48,397 bases of DNA from a virus: positions 1 through 48,397 of the IMG/VR virus record IMGVR_UViG_3300030019_000054; one strand, written 5' to 3'. Of this stretch, positions 7,518 to 15,408 are shown piece by piece. Below the pieces are notes generated by a model, which was not told the DNA's origin, ran no database searches, and saw only the letters and a list, made by a program, of their open reading frames with translations. The position numbers and the translations under genes are program-made. Each line of letters starts with the position of its first letter. The first letter of the stretch is position 1.

Positions 7518-7548
7518 CAAAGATAAATCATTTTAACATTCTTTCAAA
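7518..7548 (-). promoter_or_regulatory. promoter for terminase-portal operon
   Basis: Read on the - strand, TTTG (7548-7545) is followed, 19 bp on, by TATCTTTG (7525-7518). The -33 box sits in AAAGTTTTGAAAG, as in the other promoters of this phage. It is divergent from the 7566-7596 promoter, with 17 bp between the -33 boxes. Confidence 0.75.
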
Positions 7549-7565
7549 ACTTTGCCTTTGATTGT

Positions 7566-7596
7566 TTTGCAACTGTTAAAATATATGTTATTTTTG
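7566..7596 (+). promoter_or_regulatory. promoter for head genes
   Basis: TTTG (7566-7569), 19 bp, TATTTTTG (7589-7596). It drives the scaffold and capsid genes from 7667. The pair of back-to-back promoters in 7518-7596 would let one regulator control packaging and capsid genes together. Confidence 0.75.
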
Positions 7597-7666
7597 CCAA
7601 GTACGTTAAAAAGCGTCAACGAATCCGCATCGGTGGAATCGTTTTAAACCAACAAACAGAAATATT

Positions 7667-8362
7667 ATGCCGTTACAAGAAAAAATCTTTACCGCATTAA
7701 AAGCTCAGATGACGGAAAACGGAAAGAAGGTAACTTCAATCTCAGACCGTACACTGAATGCAGAAGCGCTTCGATTAAGTAAACAAATTACCGAGGAAGC
7801 CAACATCGAATCGGGCATTGTTGATGCCGTAGTCGTATTAAAAGAGTTCGAAGGAAACATGGGTGCAGTTGCCGCAGAAGCCGCAAGGCTGGCTAAGGTA
7901 GCTCCTACCGTAGTAGTTCCACCCGTAGCTCCCCCAGTAACACCGCCCGTAACCCCCCCCGCTGATGTGGAGCCGGAATGGGCAAAGAAAATCAGGGAAC
8001 GGTTCGAAGCTCAGGAAGCAAAGGAATCTCAGGAAAAGAAAGCGGCTGACGGAAAGGTAAAACTCACCGAAGTGGCAAAAATCCTGAAAGAAAAAGGTGC
8101 AGTCCATGAAAAGGTACTTGCCAACACTCTTGCCCTTCACCAATTCGACGAAGCCATGACCGCCACTCAAATCGCAGATCAAGCCCTACCCTTATATAAT
8201 AAGGAGTACAAGGAAATCTTCGGAGACGGTTCCGCCCCAAAATTCCCATCCACGATGAGCGGAGAAGGAAAAAAAGAACAACAGGCTGCTGCACAAAAAC
8301 AGCTTGACAAGACCAGAGAAAAACTCGGGCTACCCAAGCCGAAAGAAACGGCAACGACTTAA
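7667..8362 (+). CDS. putative head scaffolding protein
   Basis: 231 aa, highly charged and helical, with a Pro/Val-rich hinge (VAPPVTPPVTPP, about residues 86-98). The C-terminus is rich in Lys, Gln and Glu. It lies just upstream of the head-fibre-like and major capsid genes, the usual place of a scaffold that guides prohead assembly. Assignment rests on position and composition, not on a family match. An exact repeat copy is at 8125. Confidence 0.6.
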   Translation: MPLQEKIFTALKAQMTENGKKVTSISDRTLNAEALRLSKQITEEANIESGIVDAVVVLKEFEGNMGAVAAEAARLAKVAPTVVVPPVAPPVTPPVTPPADVEPEWAKKIRERFEAQEAKESQEKKAADGKVKLTEVAKILKEKGAVHEKVLANTLALHQFDEAMTATQIADQALPLYNKEYKEIFGDGSAPKFPSTMSGEGKKEQQAAAQKQLDKTREKLGLPKPKETATT

Positions 8363-8395
8363 CTTAAAATTATTAATTAAACACAATCAAACATT

Positions 8396-9397
8396 ATGAG
8401 AAATTGGAATCAATATTCCCAAGACTCTGACTCCTTTGGAGGCATGTTGCCTATTTGGGTAGAACAGCCCAAACGTGCGGAAAGTGGTGGTTTGCTTACG
8501 TCGGTGAATCTGGTGGCTGGGGAAGTTCTCTCCGCTGGCAGCCCTGTCGAATTCAACACCCTGACCCATGCGGCTAAAATTTTGCGAGCGTGGAAAGTGA
8601 AGGCCGTAACGCCCGACTCTACCAACTCTATTATCACCGTTCACTCCATGGGTAATCTTCCCGCACTTCACGCAGGGGACATCGTTCAAGTTTTGGGCGC
8701 AACTATGACTACGCCTGCTTTGGCTGTCGCGGTTCCCGCCGTTGACAATTCCGTTGCTCGCGCCACCACCTTCACTGTTGCCACCGCCGCTATTGACGCC
8801 GCCGTTGCCGCCGTTAAGGGAAAATACACGTTGACTATCGGAACCGTCCCGGGCGTAGCTGATACGATGACCGTCAATTCGGTTGTCTATACTTTTGCTG
8901 CCGCTGCTGCTGCTGGTGTTATCGAAATTGGCTCGACCAAGGTTGATACCGCAAAAAATCTTCAAGACGTTCTTGAAGCTGACAATCAGAACTTTGTAGT
9001 GAAGGCTGATGGCGCAACTTTGGTATTTACCCAAAAGGTTGCAGGCGTAGGCACAATTCCTACCGTAGCTGTTGCTCAGGTTGGTGGTTCTATCGCCGCC
9101 TCCATCGCTACCACTCTTGCTGGCTCTGTTGCCGTTGGTGGTCTTATCGTTGGTGCATACTTGGTACAATCCGCTTCCGCTACGGCTGGCTCTGGCAAAC
9201 TGCCTTATTGCGTTCCGAATTCCCTGACTATCGACGACACTATCGTTGGTGACCAGAATTCAGTAGGCATCGCAATCGGCCCGAAATATGTGTATGAAAA
9301 TACCATCCCCTATCTTCCGGCTATTGTCGCCGCTGGTATCCCTATGCTTGAGTACCATAAGTTTGCAGAAATGCAGAACAGCGGGTATGTAGCCTAA
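8396..9397 (+). CDS. putative head fibre / decoration protein
   Basis: 333 aa. The N-terminal 95 residues (LPIWVEQPKRAESGG, GEVLSAGSPVEF) and the C-terminal 70 (DDTIVGDQNSVGIAIGPKYV) resemble capsid-bound head decoration or fibre proteins. Between them is an Ala/Val/Thr-rich beta insert (about residues 105-260) with low-complexity stretches, probably a surface-exposed domain. It is immediately upstream of the major capsid gene. A one-mismatch repeat (CACTCTTGCT) is at 9112. Confidence 0.6.
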   Translation: MRNWNQYSQDSDSFGGMLPIWVEQPKRAESGGLLTSVNLVAGEVLSAGSPVEFNTLTHAAKILRAWKVKAVTPDSTNSIITVHSMGNLPALHAGDIVQVLGATMTTPALAVAVPAVDNSVARATTFTVATAAIDAAVAAVKGKYTLTIGTVPGVADTMTVNSVVYTFAAAAAAGVIEIGSTKVDTAKNLQDVLEADNQNFVVKADGATLVFTQKVAGVGTIPTVAVAQVGGSIAASIATTLAGSVAVGGLIVGAYLVQSASATAGSGKLPYCVPNSLTIDDTIVGDQNSVGIAIGPKYVYENTIPYLPAIVAAGIPMLEYHKFAEMQNSGYVA

Positions 9398-9434
9398 TCT
9401 ATTATTATTAATTAACACTAAAACATAATATATT

Positions 9435-10619
9435 ATGGCATTCCCTACTGGTTCTTATGACGCTACTACCTATGCGCTTATCAACGGCGCACTGTCCGCA
9501 TACGGTTATGATAACATGCAGACATTCCTTAACACTGCCTATTTCGATTGGTTTAGTCAGGTTAAGTGGACTGAATTCTACGATGAGGCCGCGCCCAGCT
9601 TAGCTGGCGAGTACAAGCAGCTTCGTGGCAATAAATCTATTCCCGTGATGGCATCCATCGTCGCTTATGACGGTGAGGCTCCTAAAATCACGACCGACCA
9701 AATCACGATTTCTTCCGGTAATCTTCCTCGCATGAAATTGGGCTTCGACGCAAACGAAAAGTCCATGCTCGAAATGAAGAAGATGATGGTCAACTTCCAA
9801 GCCGTTCCCAACTTCGAGTTGCTGTTCAATCAGTTCTCGCTGAACGTTGGTAAATTGCTTAGCGGCATCCATGCCCTGATTACGTTTGCTGGTTTGCAGA
9901 TCCTTTCTACTGGCGCATACACGACTACCGTTCTGAATAACGGAGGTGGACTGCAAGGTTTGGCTTTTGACTTCGGGGTTCCCGCTGCCAACAAGCTAAA
10001 ATGCGGTTCTGGCGCCTACGGTACGAAATCTGACTGGAGTTCCGCTTCCGCCAATCCTATCGGCGACTTGCTTGACATGCAGGCATTTGCAAGGTTGCAT
10101 TTTATAACCATCGGCGAGTTCTGTATGAACGACGCTACATGGATCATCTTCAAGAACCACGCTACAGTTCGCGCCGCCATTGCTATCAAGATGACTGGCG
10201 GAACAGTCCTTGCAGCCAATTACGGTTTGTATCCTGTTACCGAATCCGATGTCCGCATCTATCTTGAAGGTCTTGATTTGCCTCCCATCAATGTCATCAA
10301 AGACGTTGCCACTGTTGGCGTATTCGACACCGCTACCCGTACCATTCAGAAGAAGGCCCTCCGCGGCTTCGTTGATGGCGTAGTGGTTGCCCGTCCTTCT
10401 GGCTCTTTTGGTGAATTGCAATGGACGTATCCTGACTTGAGTTTCGCAACCGTCGCCAACCCCGCCTACACGGCAGAAGGCGGCAAGTTCGCAGTCTTTC
10501 AGGAAACGGATTCCAAAAAGAAATCTACTGAATTCATCGCCGAGTGTACTTGTATTCCAGTTCCTACTCAGATTGACTTCACGATTTATTTGGATACCAC
10601 GACCGCAACGACTCCTTAA
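9435..10619 (+). CDS. major capsid protein
   Basis: 394 aa, no signal sequence, moderate codon bias. Position after scaffold-like and fibre-like genes, and features such as NKSIPVMASIVAYDGEAP and NLPRMKLGFDANEKS, match the capsid proteins of the HK97-fold group found in Bacteroidota phages. It builds the icosahedral shell. The AT-rich leader contains ATTAATTAACAC 25 nt before the ATG. Confidence 0.82.
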   Translation: MAFPTGSYDATTYALINGALSAYGYDNMQTFLNTAYFDWFSQVKWTEFYDEAAPSLAGEYKQLRGNKSIPVMASIVAYDGEAPKITTDQITISSGNLPRMKLGFDANEKSMLEMKKMMVNFQAVPNFELLFNQFSLNVGKLLSGIHALITFAGLQILSTGAYTTTVLNNGGGLQGLAFDFGVPAANKLKCGSGAYGTKSDWSSASANPIGDLLDMQAFARLHFITIGEFCMNDATWIIFKNHATVRAAIAIKMTGGTVLAANYGLYPVTESDVRIYLEGLDLPPINVIKDVATVGVFDTATRTIQKKALRGFVDGVVVARPSGSFGELQWTYPDLSFATVANPAYTAEGGKFAVFQETDSKKKSTEFIAECTCIPVPTQIDFTIYLDTTTATTP

Positions 10620-10672
10620 TCGGGGCGTTGAAATGGGTTTAACTACTATTAATTAAGGTAATTTTTTAAGCG

Positions 10673-11293
10673 ATGACGATAATCAGACTTGTAGACGGGG
10701 TTATATTCTTAGCCGAAAGTAACACTACGGTTACGGTCGAAGTTGTCGGCGCTGGCACAGTTGATGGCTCGGGGGTGTATACTGACACCCCCACCATCAC
10801 ACTGACCGCAACGCCCGCATCGAGCAATGTCTTTCAAAGGTGGACTGTAAACGGGGTTGAATATTTAGCCAATCCTGTCACATTCGATTCGCCCGCGGGA
10901 GATGCTGCCGTTGTCGCTTATTTCATTACTACTATTGAATCGTATCTTTCAGGCATGGTTCCATGGTCTCTATCGGAGGCTATGCTTAACACAATCAGAA
11001 TAAAAAGGGGTATTGCGTATAACGCATCGGTAACGTCGCTTTCCTTGGAAACATTGGAATTGGCAACAGCGGATGCTTACATGATGGCTATTTCCATGCC
11101 GTCATCCTATACTGGCGCAAAAGACTCTGATGGCGGATGGTCGCACACGGAAGGGAATTATTCCATCTCCGCTGGCGACAAGGGATTATTTAAATCCTTG
11201 GCAAACGCCATTTACAAGAAGTATTCTGATTTGTCATACCTTGCCACGGTTAAGATAACCTCCCTTAACGGGACTCCCTATTATGGTTCTTAA
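10673..11293 (+). CDS. head-tail connector fused to InlB-like repeat
   Basis: 206 aa. Residues about 20-85 match a divergent InlB-type B-repeat: GAGTVDGSGVYTDTPTITL, FQRWTVNGVEY, then VAYF. The C-terminal part (MVPWSLSEAMLNTIRIKRG onward, helical, ending GTPYYGS) has the size and position of a head-tail adaptor. The repeat, usual on cell-surface proteins, is probably a capsid-neck decoration. It overlaps the next gene by 11 nt. Confidence 0.55.
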   Translation: MTIIRLVDGVIFLAESNTTVTVEVVGAGTVDGSGVYTDTPTITLTATPASSNVFQRWTVNGVEYLANPVTFDSPAGDAAVVAYFITTIESYLSGMVPWSLSEAMLNTIRIKRGIAYNASVTSLSLETLELATADAYMMAISMPSSYTGAKDSDGGWSHTEGNYSISAGDKGLFKSLANAIYKKYSDLSYLATVKITSLNGTPYYGS

Positions 11294-11600
11294 TCCACGT
11301 TGGCCGCATAGTGTTGTGGTCAGTCGGGTTTCGAATACAGGAACAGAGGCTACCCCTGCAATGACGACTGAAGTAATTCTTTCGTCCGTGTGCAGGAATT
11401 ATGTCTCAGGCAAGGGGATGAACAGACAAAGCATATTGGAATCCGAATTTACGGTATCCCTTCCTTTCTCGGAAGTTGCTGTTTATGCTGGAGATTCAAT
11501 CACGGTCGTCGATAGGGTAAGAATCATCACGGGTACGGTAGTTGAGGCTCAAGTGAATAACTTTGGAAATAATATTTACTACATAGAAGTTAAAAACTAA
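11283..11600 (+). CDS. putative head closure protein
   Basis: 105 aa, beta-rich, with AVYAGDSITVVDRVRIITG, a pattern seen in head closure and minor neck proteins. Its ATG overlaps the connector gene and its stop overlaps the next ATG (ATGA-type junction at 11600), so it sits in a tightly coupled cluster between capsid and tail genes. The function is inferred from position. Confidence 0.5.
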   Translation: MVLNPRWPHSVVVSRVSNTGTEATPAMTTEVILSSVCRNYVSGKGMNRQSILESEFTVSLPFSEVAVYAGDSITVVDRVRIITGTVVEAQVNNFGNNIYYIEVKN

Positions 11601-11881
11601 TGAGCGCAAATGATAACACAAAAGGATTTTCCAAGGCTGAAAAGGTTGGACTGGTACTGACGATGGCTATTGCTATTGGAGGTATTTACGGAAATTTCAG
11701 TGACAGGATTAATGCCGTTGAATCCGAAGCTGCGGTTACAAGGCTTTTCCGAACTGACTTAACCGAAGATGTATGCGAACAGGGTAAAAAACTTGATGCT
11801 ATACTTCTCAATACAAATGACATCAAATCGGACGTACAGCTACTGAAGGCCACGAAGGCCGACAAGAAACTGACGGACTAA
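11600..11881 (+). CDS. small membrane protein with coiled coil
   Basis: 93 aa: one hydrophobic segment at about residues 15-31 (VGLVLTMAIAIGGIYG) followed by a heptad-rich helix. An unusual membrane protein inside the neck cluster; it could be a holin-like or host-interaction protein. No family recognised. It is followed by a 37-bp gap that holds a one-mismatch repeat copy at 11885. Confidence 0.6.
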   Translation: MSANDNTKGFSKAEKVGLVLTMAIAIGGIYGNFSDRINAVESEAAVTRLFRTDLTEDVCEQGKKLDAILLNTNDIKSDVQLLKATKADKKLTD

Positions 11882-11918
11882 CACCACTCTTACCCCTAAC
11901 CTTACTGGAGAAGCTGCA

Positions 11919-12371
11919 ATGAAAACGGACAACACCAAAGTCTTTAACGAAGCGTTCAAGGTCGCCAAAAACATCGAAGCAAAGATGATGTTGGAGATAT
12001 TTGAATCAATCTGCCAAAGAGCGATAAATGTAGCCGTTGAAAAGCATAGTTTTGACAATCAGACTTTCAATCTGGAAAACTCATTCTCTTATGCCATTTA
12101 CAATAACGGCAGGATGGTGAAGTTCAAGGCTGAGGGTTCTGGCGAGGGGTCTGCCGAGGCTCGAAGTTTTTGCGAATCTTTCAAATCTGCTTTTTCTTGG
12201 TCTGCCGTCATTGTGGCGGGGGCTGACTACGGAGCAGCGATTGAGGGATACGTTCGCAGGACTGAAGGCGAAAGGTCAAAGGCTGGCGACATGCTGACCG
12301 TCCTATCCGACTCTTTCAATTTTGTATCGTTAGAATGGATTAGAGACATAAAAAGACACGCAACTACATAA
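11919..12371 (+). CDS. HK97 gp10-like neck / tail completion protein
   Basis: 150 aa. The helical N-terminus and the segment VIVAGADYGAAIEGY match the conserved part of HK97 gp10-type proteins, which join head and tail. It lies between the closure and tail terminator genes, as in that family's usual order. Confidence 0.65.
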   Translation: MKTDNTKVFNEAFKVAKNIEAKMMLEIFESICQRAINVAVEKHSFDNQTFNLENSFSYAIYNNGRMVKFKAEGSGEGSAEARSFCESFKSAFSWSAVIVAGADYGAAIEGYVRRTEGERSKAGDMLTVLSDSFNFVSLEWIRDIKRHATT

Positions 12372-12374
12372 CCG

Positions 12375-12767
12375 ATGAACGCAAACCTGAACATAACACT
12401 ACTTCAACGTGAACTCTACAATAAGATAGTTGCGCTCAATTTGAGCAACAACGTCTTTCTAAAGAGGCCACGGGTATTGTCGGATGGTTTGAGCGATTAT
12501 ATTGTTTCCCGCGTATCTACCAATATTTATGATTGGACTGCCTATGGTGAGGCAATCGTAAGTTTGGATATTTATGTCAAGGATTTGAAGGAGGGGGTTA
12601 CGATGAACGTGGGCAAGTTTGAGTCCATCAACTCGACCCTACTGAACAATCTTCCATTTGCAACGGCCAATTACCAATTTTCATATCTGAATGCAACCCC
12701 TACTGTCGATGATGGTAGTGGATTTACATACCAAATCATCAACATAAAAGTAATAATTAACAACTAA
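12375..12767 (+). CDS. putative tail terminator protein
   Basis: 130 aa, alpha/beta, 3 bp after the gp10-like gene and 4 bp before the major tail protein. That place and size fit the ring protein that ends tail polymerisation. Sequence support is weak, so the assignment is mostly by gene order. Confidence 0.55.
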   Translation: MNANLNITLLQRELYNKIVALNLSNNVFLKRPRVLSDGLSDYIVSRVSTNIYDWTAYGEAIVSLDIYVKDLKEGVTMNVGKFESINSTLLNNLPFATANYQFSYLNATPTVDDGSGFTYQIINIKVIINN

Positions 12768-12771
12768 CATT

Positions 12772-13464
12772 ATGGCATTAGGACACACTATCACACCGAA
12801 AATGGGGATCTCGAAAATCTCCATCGCCCCAGTAGCCCTCATCTCTGGCGCTACTGCTTGGGAAGAAATTTTCTATACCCTGAAGGATTCCCTTAAAATT
12901 AATCAGGCCGAACCAACCAAAACCGAAGTAAAGGTAGACCAAGTTGGCGCACCCATTTATACCAAGTTTGAACCGAACGAATTTACGGTAACTGCTCAAA
13001 TCCCAGATACCAACGCCGCCGTTCTGACTGAACTATTTAACACGAGTATTGTTCCGTCTTACACTCCCGCAGGTATGACCGTAACAGGCATCTCTTTGGA
13101 TACGTTCGTTCTGAACACGATGGTCAAAATTGACTATGAAAATAATGGTGGCTCTGTCATCATCACCAACGGTCAAATGGTTGCTTACGTGTCTCAGGAT
13201 ACGCCTTCCACCAATCCTTTATCTATCAATATCTCGATTGTCGCCCTGAATTCCTTCTTGGCCGACCAACCCGACGTTATCTTCTACACCCCGACTACAT
13301 CCGCTCCGACTTTGTACACTTGGCTTAAGTACGGTTCCAACAGCTCCGGGGCTGGAATGTCCGACACCCAAGGTGCTCTGACCTATATCGGTATGGCTTA
13401 CAATAAGCTGACCGCCGTAGAAAGTACCAATCCTTCCGACTACCGTTGGACTTTGCTGCCGTAA
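12772..13464 (+). CDS. major tail protein with C-terminal accessory domain
   Basis: 230 aa. The first 170 residues form the tail-tube type domain. The last 53 residues (LYTWLKYG, GMSDTQG, TYIGMAYNK, SDYRWTLL) are a separate domain that recurs twice in the 1671-aa tail tip protein (about residues 1090 and 1156). The accessory domain would be displayed along the tail shaft. A strong terminator follows. Confidence 0.8.
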   Translation: MALGHTITPKMGISKISIAPVALISGATAWEEIFYTLKDSLKINQAEPTKTEVKVDQVGAPIYTKFEPNEFTVTAQIPDTNAAVLTELFNTSIVPSYTPAGMTVTGISLDTFVLNTMVKIDYENNGGSVIITNGQMVAYVSQDTPSTNPLSINISIVALNSFLADQPDVIFYTPTTSAPTLYTWLKYGSNSSGAGMSDTQGALTYIGMAYNKLTAVESTNPSDYRWTLLP

Positions 13465-13486
13465 ACTTACGGGTCTTGGTCTTATT

Positions 13487-13524
13487 AAAAAAGCCTCGGG
13501 GGAAATCCTCGGGGCTTTTGTGTT
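13487..13524. terminator. bidirectional terminator after the major tail gene
   Basis: A 13-bp stem (13489-13501 with 13507-13519, two G-U pairs) with loop GAAAT, flanked by A and T runs. It separates the convergent major tail gene (+) and the small membrane gene (-). Confidence 0.88.
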
Positions 13525-13542
13525 TAGGGGCAAGAATGGGTG

Positions 13543-13725
13543 TTACGCTACGTTCACTTCTATGTCGATAGGTAGGTTTGCCCATGCGTAAATAGCCCCA
13601 AATCCCCATCCAAGCATAGCGCTCCACTCGTGCTTAAATCCGAAGGAGACTGAAAGAATCGTAGCGCCCAATGCTAATACTACGGACGCGATTACATAAA
13701 TTTTTCTCTTTTTGTCTTTTGTCAT
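13543..13725 (-). CDS. small two-helix membrane protein
   Basis: 60 aa with a Lys/Arg-rich N-terminus and two hydrophobic segments (about 9-30 and 35-53). It could be a holin-like or superinfection protein. It is last in a three-gene - operon that interrupts the tail genes. A CATTCTTGCC variant sits just past its stop (13529-13538). Confidence 0.6.
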   Translation of the reverse strand: MTKDKKRKIYVIASVVLALGATILSVSFGFKHEWSAMLGWGFGAIYAWANLPIDIEVNVA

Positions 13726-13751
13726 TCTTTTAAATGTTTTAATGGTTAAAT

Positions 13752-13943
13752 TTAGTATTCCATAAAGTCGATCTTCTTCTTATCGCCGTTAAGCGCAGCA
13801 TATTCAAGCTCAATCTTAATGGTGGTAAGCATTTTACCTGCCGTGTTTGCAAGCTGTTTTCCTAAAGCCAAGTCCATTTCTTTGGCTTTCATCAGTTCGT
13901 AATTCTTTGATAAGTCTTGTCTTAGTTCTTTAATGTTCTGCAT
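13752..13943 (-). CDS. small phage helical protein
   Basis: 63 aa. The pattern IKELRQDLSKNYELMK, then LANTAGKMLTTIKIELEYAAL, resembles a small helical protein common in tailed phages and prophages whose function is unknown. It overlaps the upstream 142-aa gene by 22 nt. Confidence 0.7.
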   Translation of the reverse strand: MQNIKELRQDLSKNYELMKAKEMDLALGKQLANTAGKMLTTIKIELEYAALNGDKKKIDFMEY

Positions 13944-14350
13944 AATCTTTTGGTTTTAATTATTATTCGTTCTAATTCAATGAGTTCGGGGGTGATGGGC
14001 TCTTTTGGTATTCCAAGAATCGCAAGCCTATGTTTTATATATTTATCACTCAGTATTGACACGTTATATTTTTGATCCTCGCTGGCTTTCAATCGAATGG
14101 AGTCCCTGTTTGTATTATAATATTTAATCTTTTTGTCTTTTATTTTGTCTATATTTTTTATCCTGTATATTTTCATCAATTCTGTTCTTTTACACTTATC
14201 TCCGCTATGGTAACGTTTTCTATCTTTTACCAATATTGACTCAATATTAGACTCCCTATATGCCTTATCCGCAGCTTTTATTCTGTCTATGTTTTTAGCC
14301 CTGTATAGTTTGCAATATTCCCTTCGTTTTTGTAAATCCTTTATCGGCAT
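13922..14350 (-). CDS. charged repetitive protein of HNH-associated type
   Basis: 142 aa with repeats of the form Y-x-x-K/N-x-D-x-I-K. The C-terminus ITPELIELERIIIKTKRL occurs in many small phage proteins, some of which carry an HNH domain. No HNH residues are present here, so any nuclease activity is absent or lost. First gene of a - operon. Confidence 0.65.
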   Translation of the reverse strand: MPIKDLQKRREYCKLYRAKNIDRIKAADKAYRESNIESILVKDRKRYHSGDKCKRTELMKIYRIKNIDKIKDKKIKYYNTNRDSIRLKASEDQKYNVSILSDKYIKHRLAILGIPKEPITPELIELERIIIKTKRLCRTLKN

Positions 14351-14376
14351 AGCTACTTTTCATTTATTATTTCCCA

Positions 14377-14384
14377 CAAATATA
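14377..14384 (-). promoter_or_regulatory. candidate -7 box for the 13.5-14.35 kb operon
   Basis: TATATTTG on the - strand, 27 nt before the ATG at 14350. The -33 position holds CTTG rather than TTTG, so strength is uncertain. Confidence 0.4.
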
Positions 14385-14465
14385 ACCCCTTCTCTTTACC
14401 CCCGCAAGCATTTCCCCGAAAAAGATTCCAGAATTAACATACTTTAAAACAAACCCACCCAAAGT

Positions 14466-14496
14466 TTTGCATCTATTAACACTTTGACTATATTTG
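14466..14496 (+). promoter_or_regulatory. promoter for chaperone-tape measure genes
   Basis: TTTG (14466-14469), 19 bp, TATATTTG (14489-14496), with the shared extension AAAGTTTTGCAT and TTAACAC in the spacer. Nearly the same sequence is at 24839-24875. Confidence 0.8.
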
Positions 14497-14540
14497 CCCG
14501 TTAAGGTAGAATAAATCCACCCGTAAAAATCCTCAAACCC

Positions 14541-15068
14541 ATGACCACCCCAAGAAAGCAACCATCGGCAAAAGACGAGCAGGAACTTTTAGACATCAAC
14601 GAAGACAGATCCACTCTTGCCAAGATCCTGAACAAATCCTACAAGATTAAATACCTGAAACCTTACACGACCGAAAAGGTCACACGCATTCTGGTCGAAG
14701 CAAGGGTCGCCATATCGGACGACATGACCGAAATGGAGGCGCTTAAAGCCATGGAGGAACGGTCAAGGTCTATTCATAAGTGCGTGTCCTACATAATCCT
14801 CAACAGCGCCTTTAAAATATGGTTGTTGCACGGCATATTGTGGCGATACTTCTACTTCATCAAGGAATATGATTACAAGGATTTGATGGAAGTGGTCGAA
14901 ACAGGTAAAAAAAAAATTCCGCTGCTGGAGTTCTTGGCAGTTACGGTATCCTTGGAGACGATGAAGGAGACGAAGATGATGATGACCAGAAGGGAAGCCA
15001 AGCCATTCCTTCAAGAACTTTTCAAGGAATACGGGCAAGCTTCGGAGAAAAGAACGGATGGGCTTTAA
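14541..15068 (+). CDS. tail assembly chaperone, short form (G-like)
   Basis: 175 aa in frame 0. It lies between the major tail and tape measure genes, where the G/GT chaperone pair is found in siphoviruses. At 14907-14916 an A10 run (codons AAA AAA AAA ATT) offers a slip site. A -1 shift leads into a frame that stays open to 15400. The short form alone ends at TAA 15066-15068. An exact repeat copy is at 14612. Confidence 0.75.
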   Translation: MTTPRKQPSAKDEQELLDINEDRSTLAKILNKSYKIKYLKPYTTEKVTRILVEARVAISDDMTEMEALKAMEERSRSIHKCVSYIILNSAFKIWLLHGILWRYFYFIKEYDYKDLMEVVETGKKKIPLLEFLAVTVSLETMKETKMMMTRREAKPFLQELFKEYGQASEKRTDGL

Positions 15069-15400
15069 AGCCACGCTCGTTCCTATTCGGCCTGATATGG
15101 ATTGACGCATACATTTACCGATGCGTCCTTACGAATGCCAAGATTGACCTGATGTGCAGGGATTTGCCGAGGATTAAATACGGCAAATCGGCGGACACGA
15201 CCACTACGGGCGATAAGGTCGTCAAGCGTGACGAGGAATACTACAAGGTTGAGCAGATGAATAACGAGATATTGACACGCATAAGAAAGTCCAAGGCTGA
15301 CAAAATCGCCCAAGCTAAGGGGGTATCATCGGGTTCGGAAGAAATAAATTTAAACGCATTATTACAAACAGGGGAAGTCTCGGCTATCACCCCTAAATAA
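14915..15400 (+). CDS. C-terminal part of tail assembly chaperone, made by -1 frameshift
   Basis: After the A10 run the -1 frame reads NSAAGVLGSYG, an acidic stretch (DDEGDEDDDD), then GEKNGWALKPRSFLFGLIW and on to a stop at 15400, with no stop codon for 160 codons. The frame is closed just before the A run (TAA at 14906-14908). That is what programmed slippage would leave. An internal ATG at 15152 could also start the last 82 residues. The fusion would match the lambda GT product that loads the tape measure. Confidence 0.72.
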   Translation, partial: NSAAGVLGSYGILGDDEGDEDDDDQKGSQAIPSRTFQGIRASFGEKNGWALKPRSFLFGLIWIDAYIYRCVLTNAKIDLMCRDLPRIKYGKSADTTTTGDKVVKRDEEYYKVEQMNNEILTRIRKSKADKIAQAKGVSSGSEEINLNALLQTGEVSAITPK

Positions 15401-15408
15401 TTACCAAC

